From positions 1 to 62,830 of the forward strand of contig NMRA01000628.1 of NCBI GenBank assembly GCA_002633005.1: 62,830 bases of DNA, in the 5' to 3' direction. Position 1 is the first letter of the stretch; the number at the start of each line of letters is the position of its first letter. The stretch is from Phoronis australis (taxonomy: Eukaryota > Phoronida > Phoronidae). The notes below the pieces were generated by a model. It was not told where the DNA came from. It saw only the letters and a program-made list of their open reading frames with translations, and searched no databases. Of this stretch, positions 62,815 to 62,830 are shown one piece after another. Made by a program: the position numbers and the translations under genes.

Positions 62815-62830
62815 ACCATTTTATGACTTA

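Overview
This is animal nuclear DNA, not bacterial: spliced genes with GT-AG introns of about 0.3-3 kb, TATA-type promoter sequence, microsatellites, and many short non-autonomous transposons. The gene content (a TRIM-like Tudor protein and a small secreted cytokine-like protein) and the abundance of palindromic MITEs fit a marine invertebrate genome, but nothing in the window fixes the phylum. There are assembly gaps at 33811-34131 and 51171-51177, and one N at 286.

Left half (about 600-29,824, plus strand): one large gene. I could chain 23 exons from 615 to a stop at 29824 with every splice phase compatible. They encode about 1430 residues, and the 5' end lies outside the window. Order: a Cys/His-rich B-box-like stretch, a coiled coil, an extended Tudor domain, a long Ser/Thr/Pro-rich linker, a second extended Tudor domain, a second long linker, and a C-terminal CCHC zinc knuckle. 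The N-terminal and Tudor layout recalls the RNF17/TDRD4 and Qin/Kumo proteins of the piRNA pathway; the zinc knuckle is an unexpected addition. Its introns hold hairpins, MITEs, a 291-bp near-identical tandem duplication and a decayed repeat array.

Middle (about 29.8-45 kb): no confident gene. It holds hAT-like MITEs, GGTC...GAGACC palindromic repeats, a composite 1.94-kb insertion flanked by a 14-bp direct repeat, a tRNA-like SINE head, a GC/AC microsatellite and a possible THAP-domain remnant.

Right-middle (45.46-50.45 kb, minus strand): a compact four-exon gene, apparently complete, with a TATA box, a non-coding first exon, an ATG in a good initiation context and a 159-residue predicted secreted protein ending in GCSCP. 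The C-terminus resembles IL-17 or neurotrophin/Spaetzle cystine-knot cytokines. This is the best candidate for something undescribed.

Right end (50.5-62.8 kb): repeats. A strand-symmetric trinucleotide array lies at 53.5-54.0 kb. A second copy of the 37-41 kb repeat block lies at 57.5-59.6 kb. A family of units carrying CTACGGAGAATAC lies at 60.5-61.7 kb. A dense GTCG/CGAC inverted-repeat cluster runs to the window edge. Comparing repeat copies inside the window gives empty sites that prove two insertions: 38526-40469, and a 75-bp palindromic element at 48300-48374.
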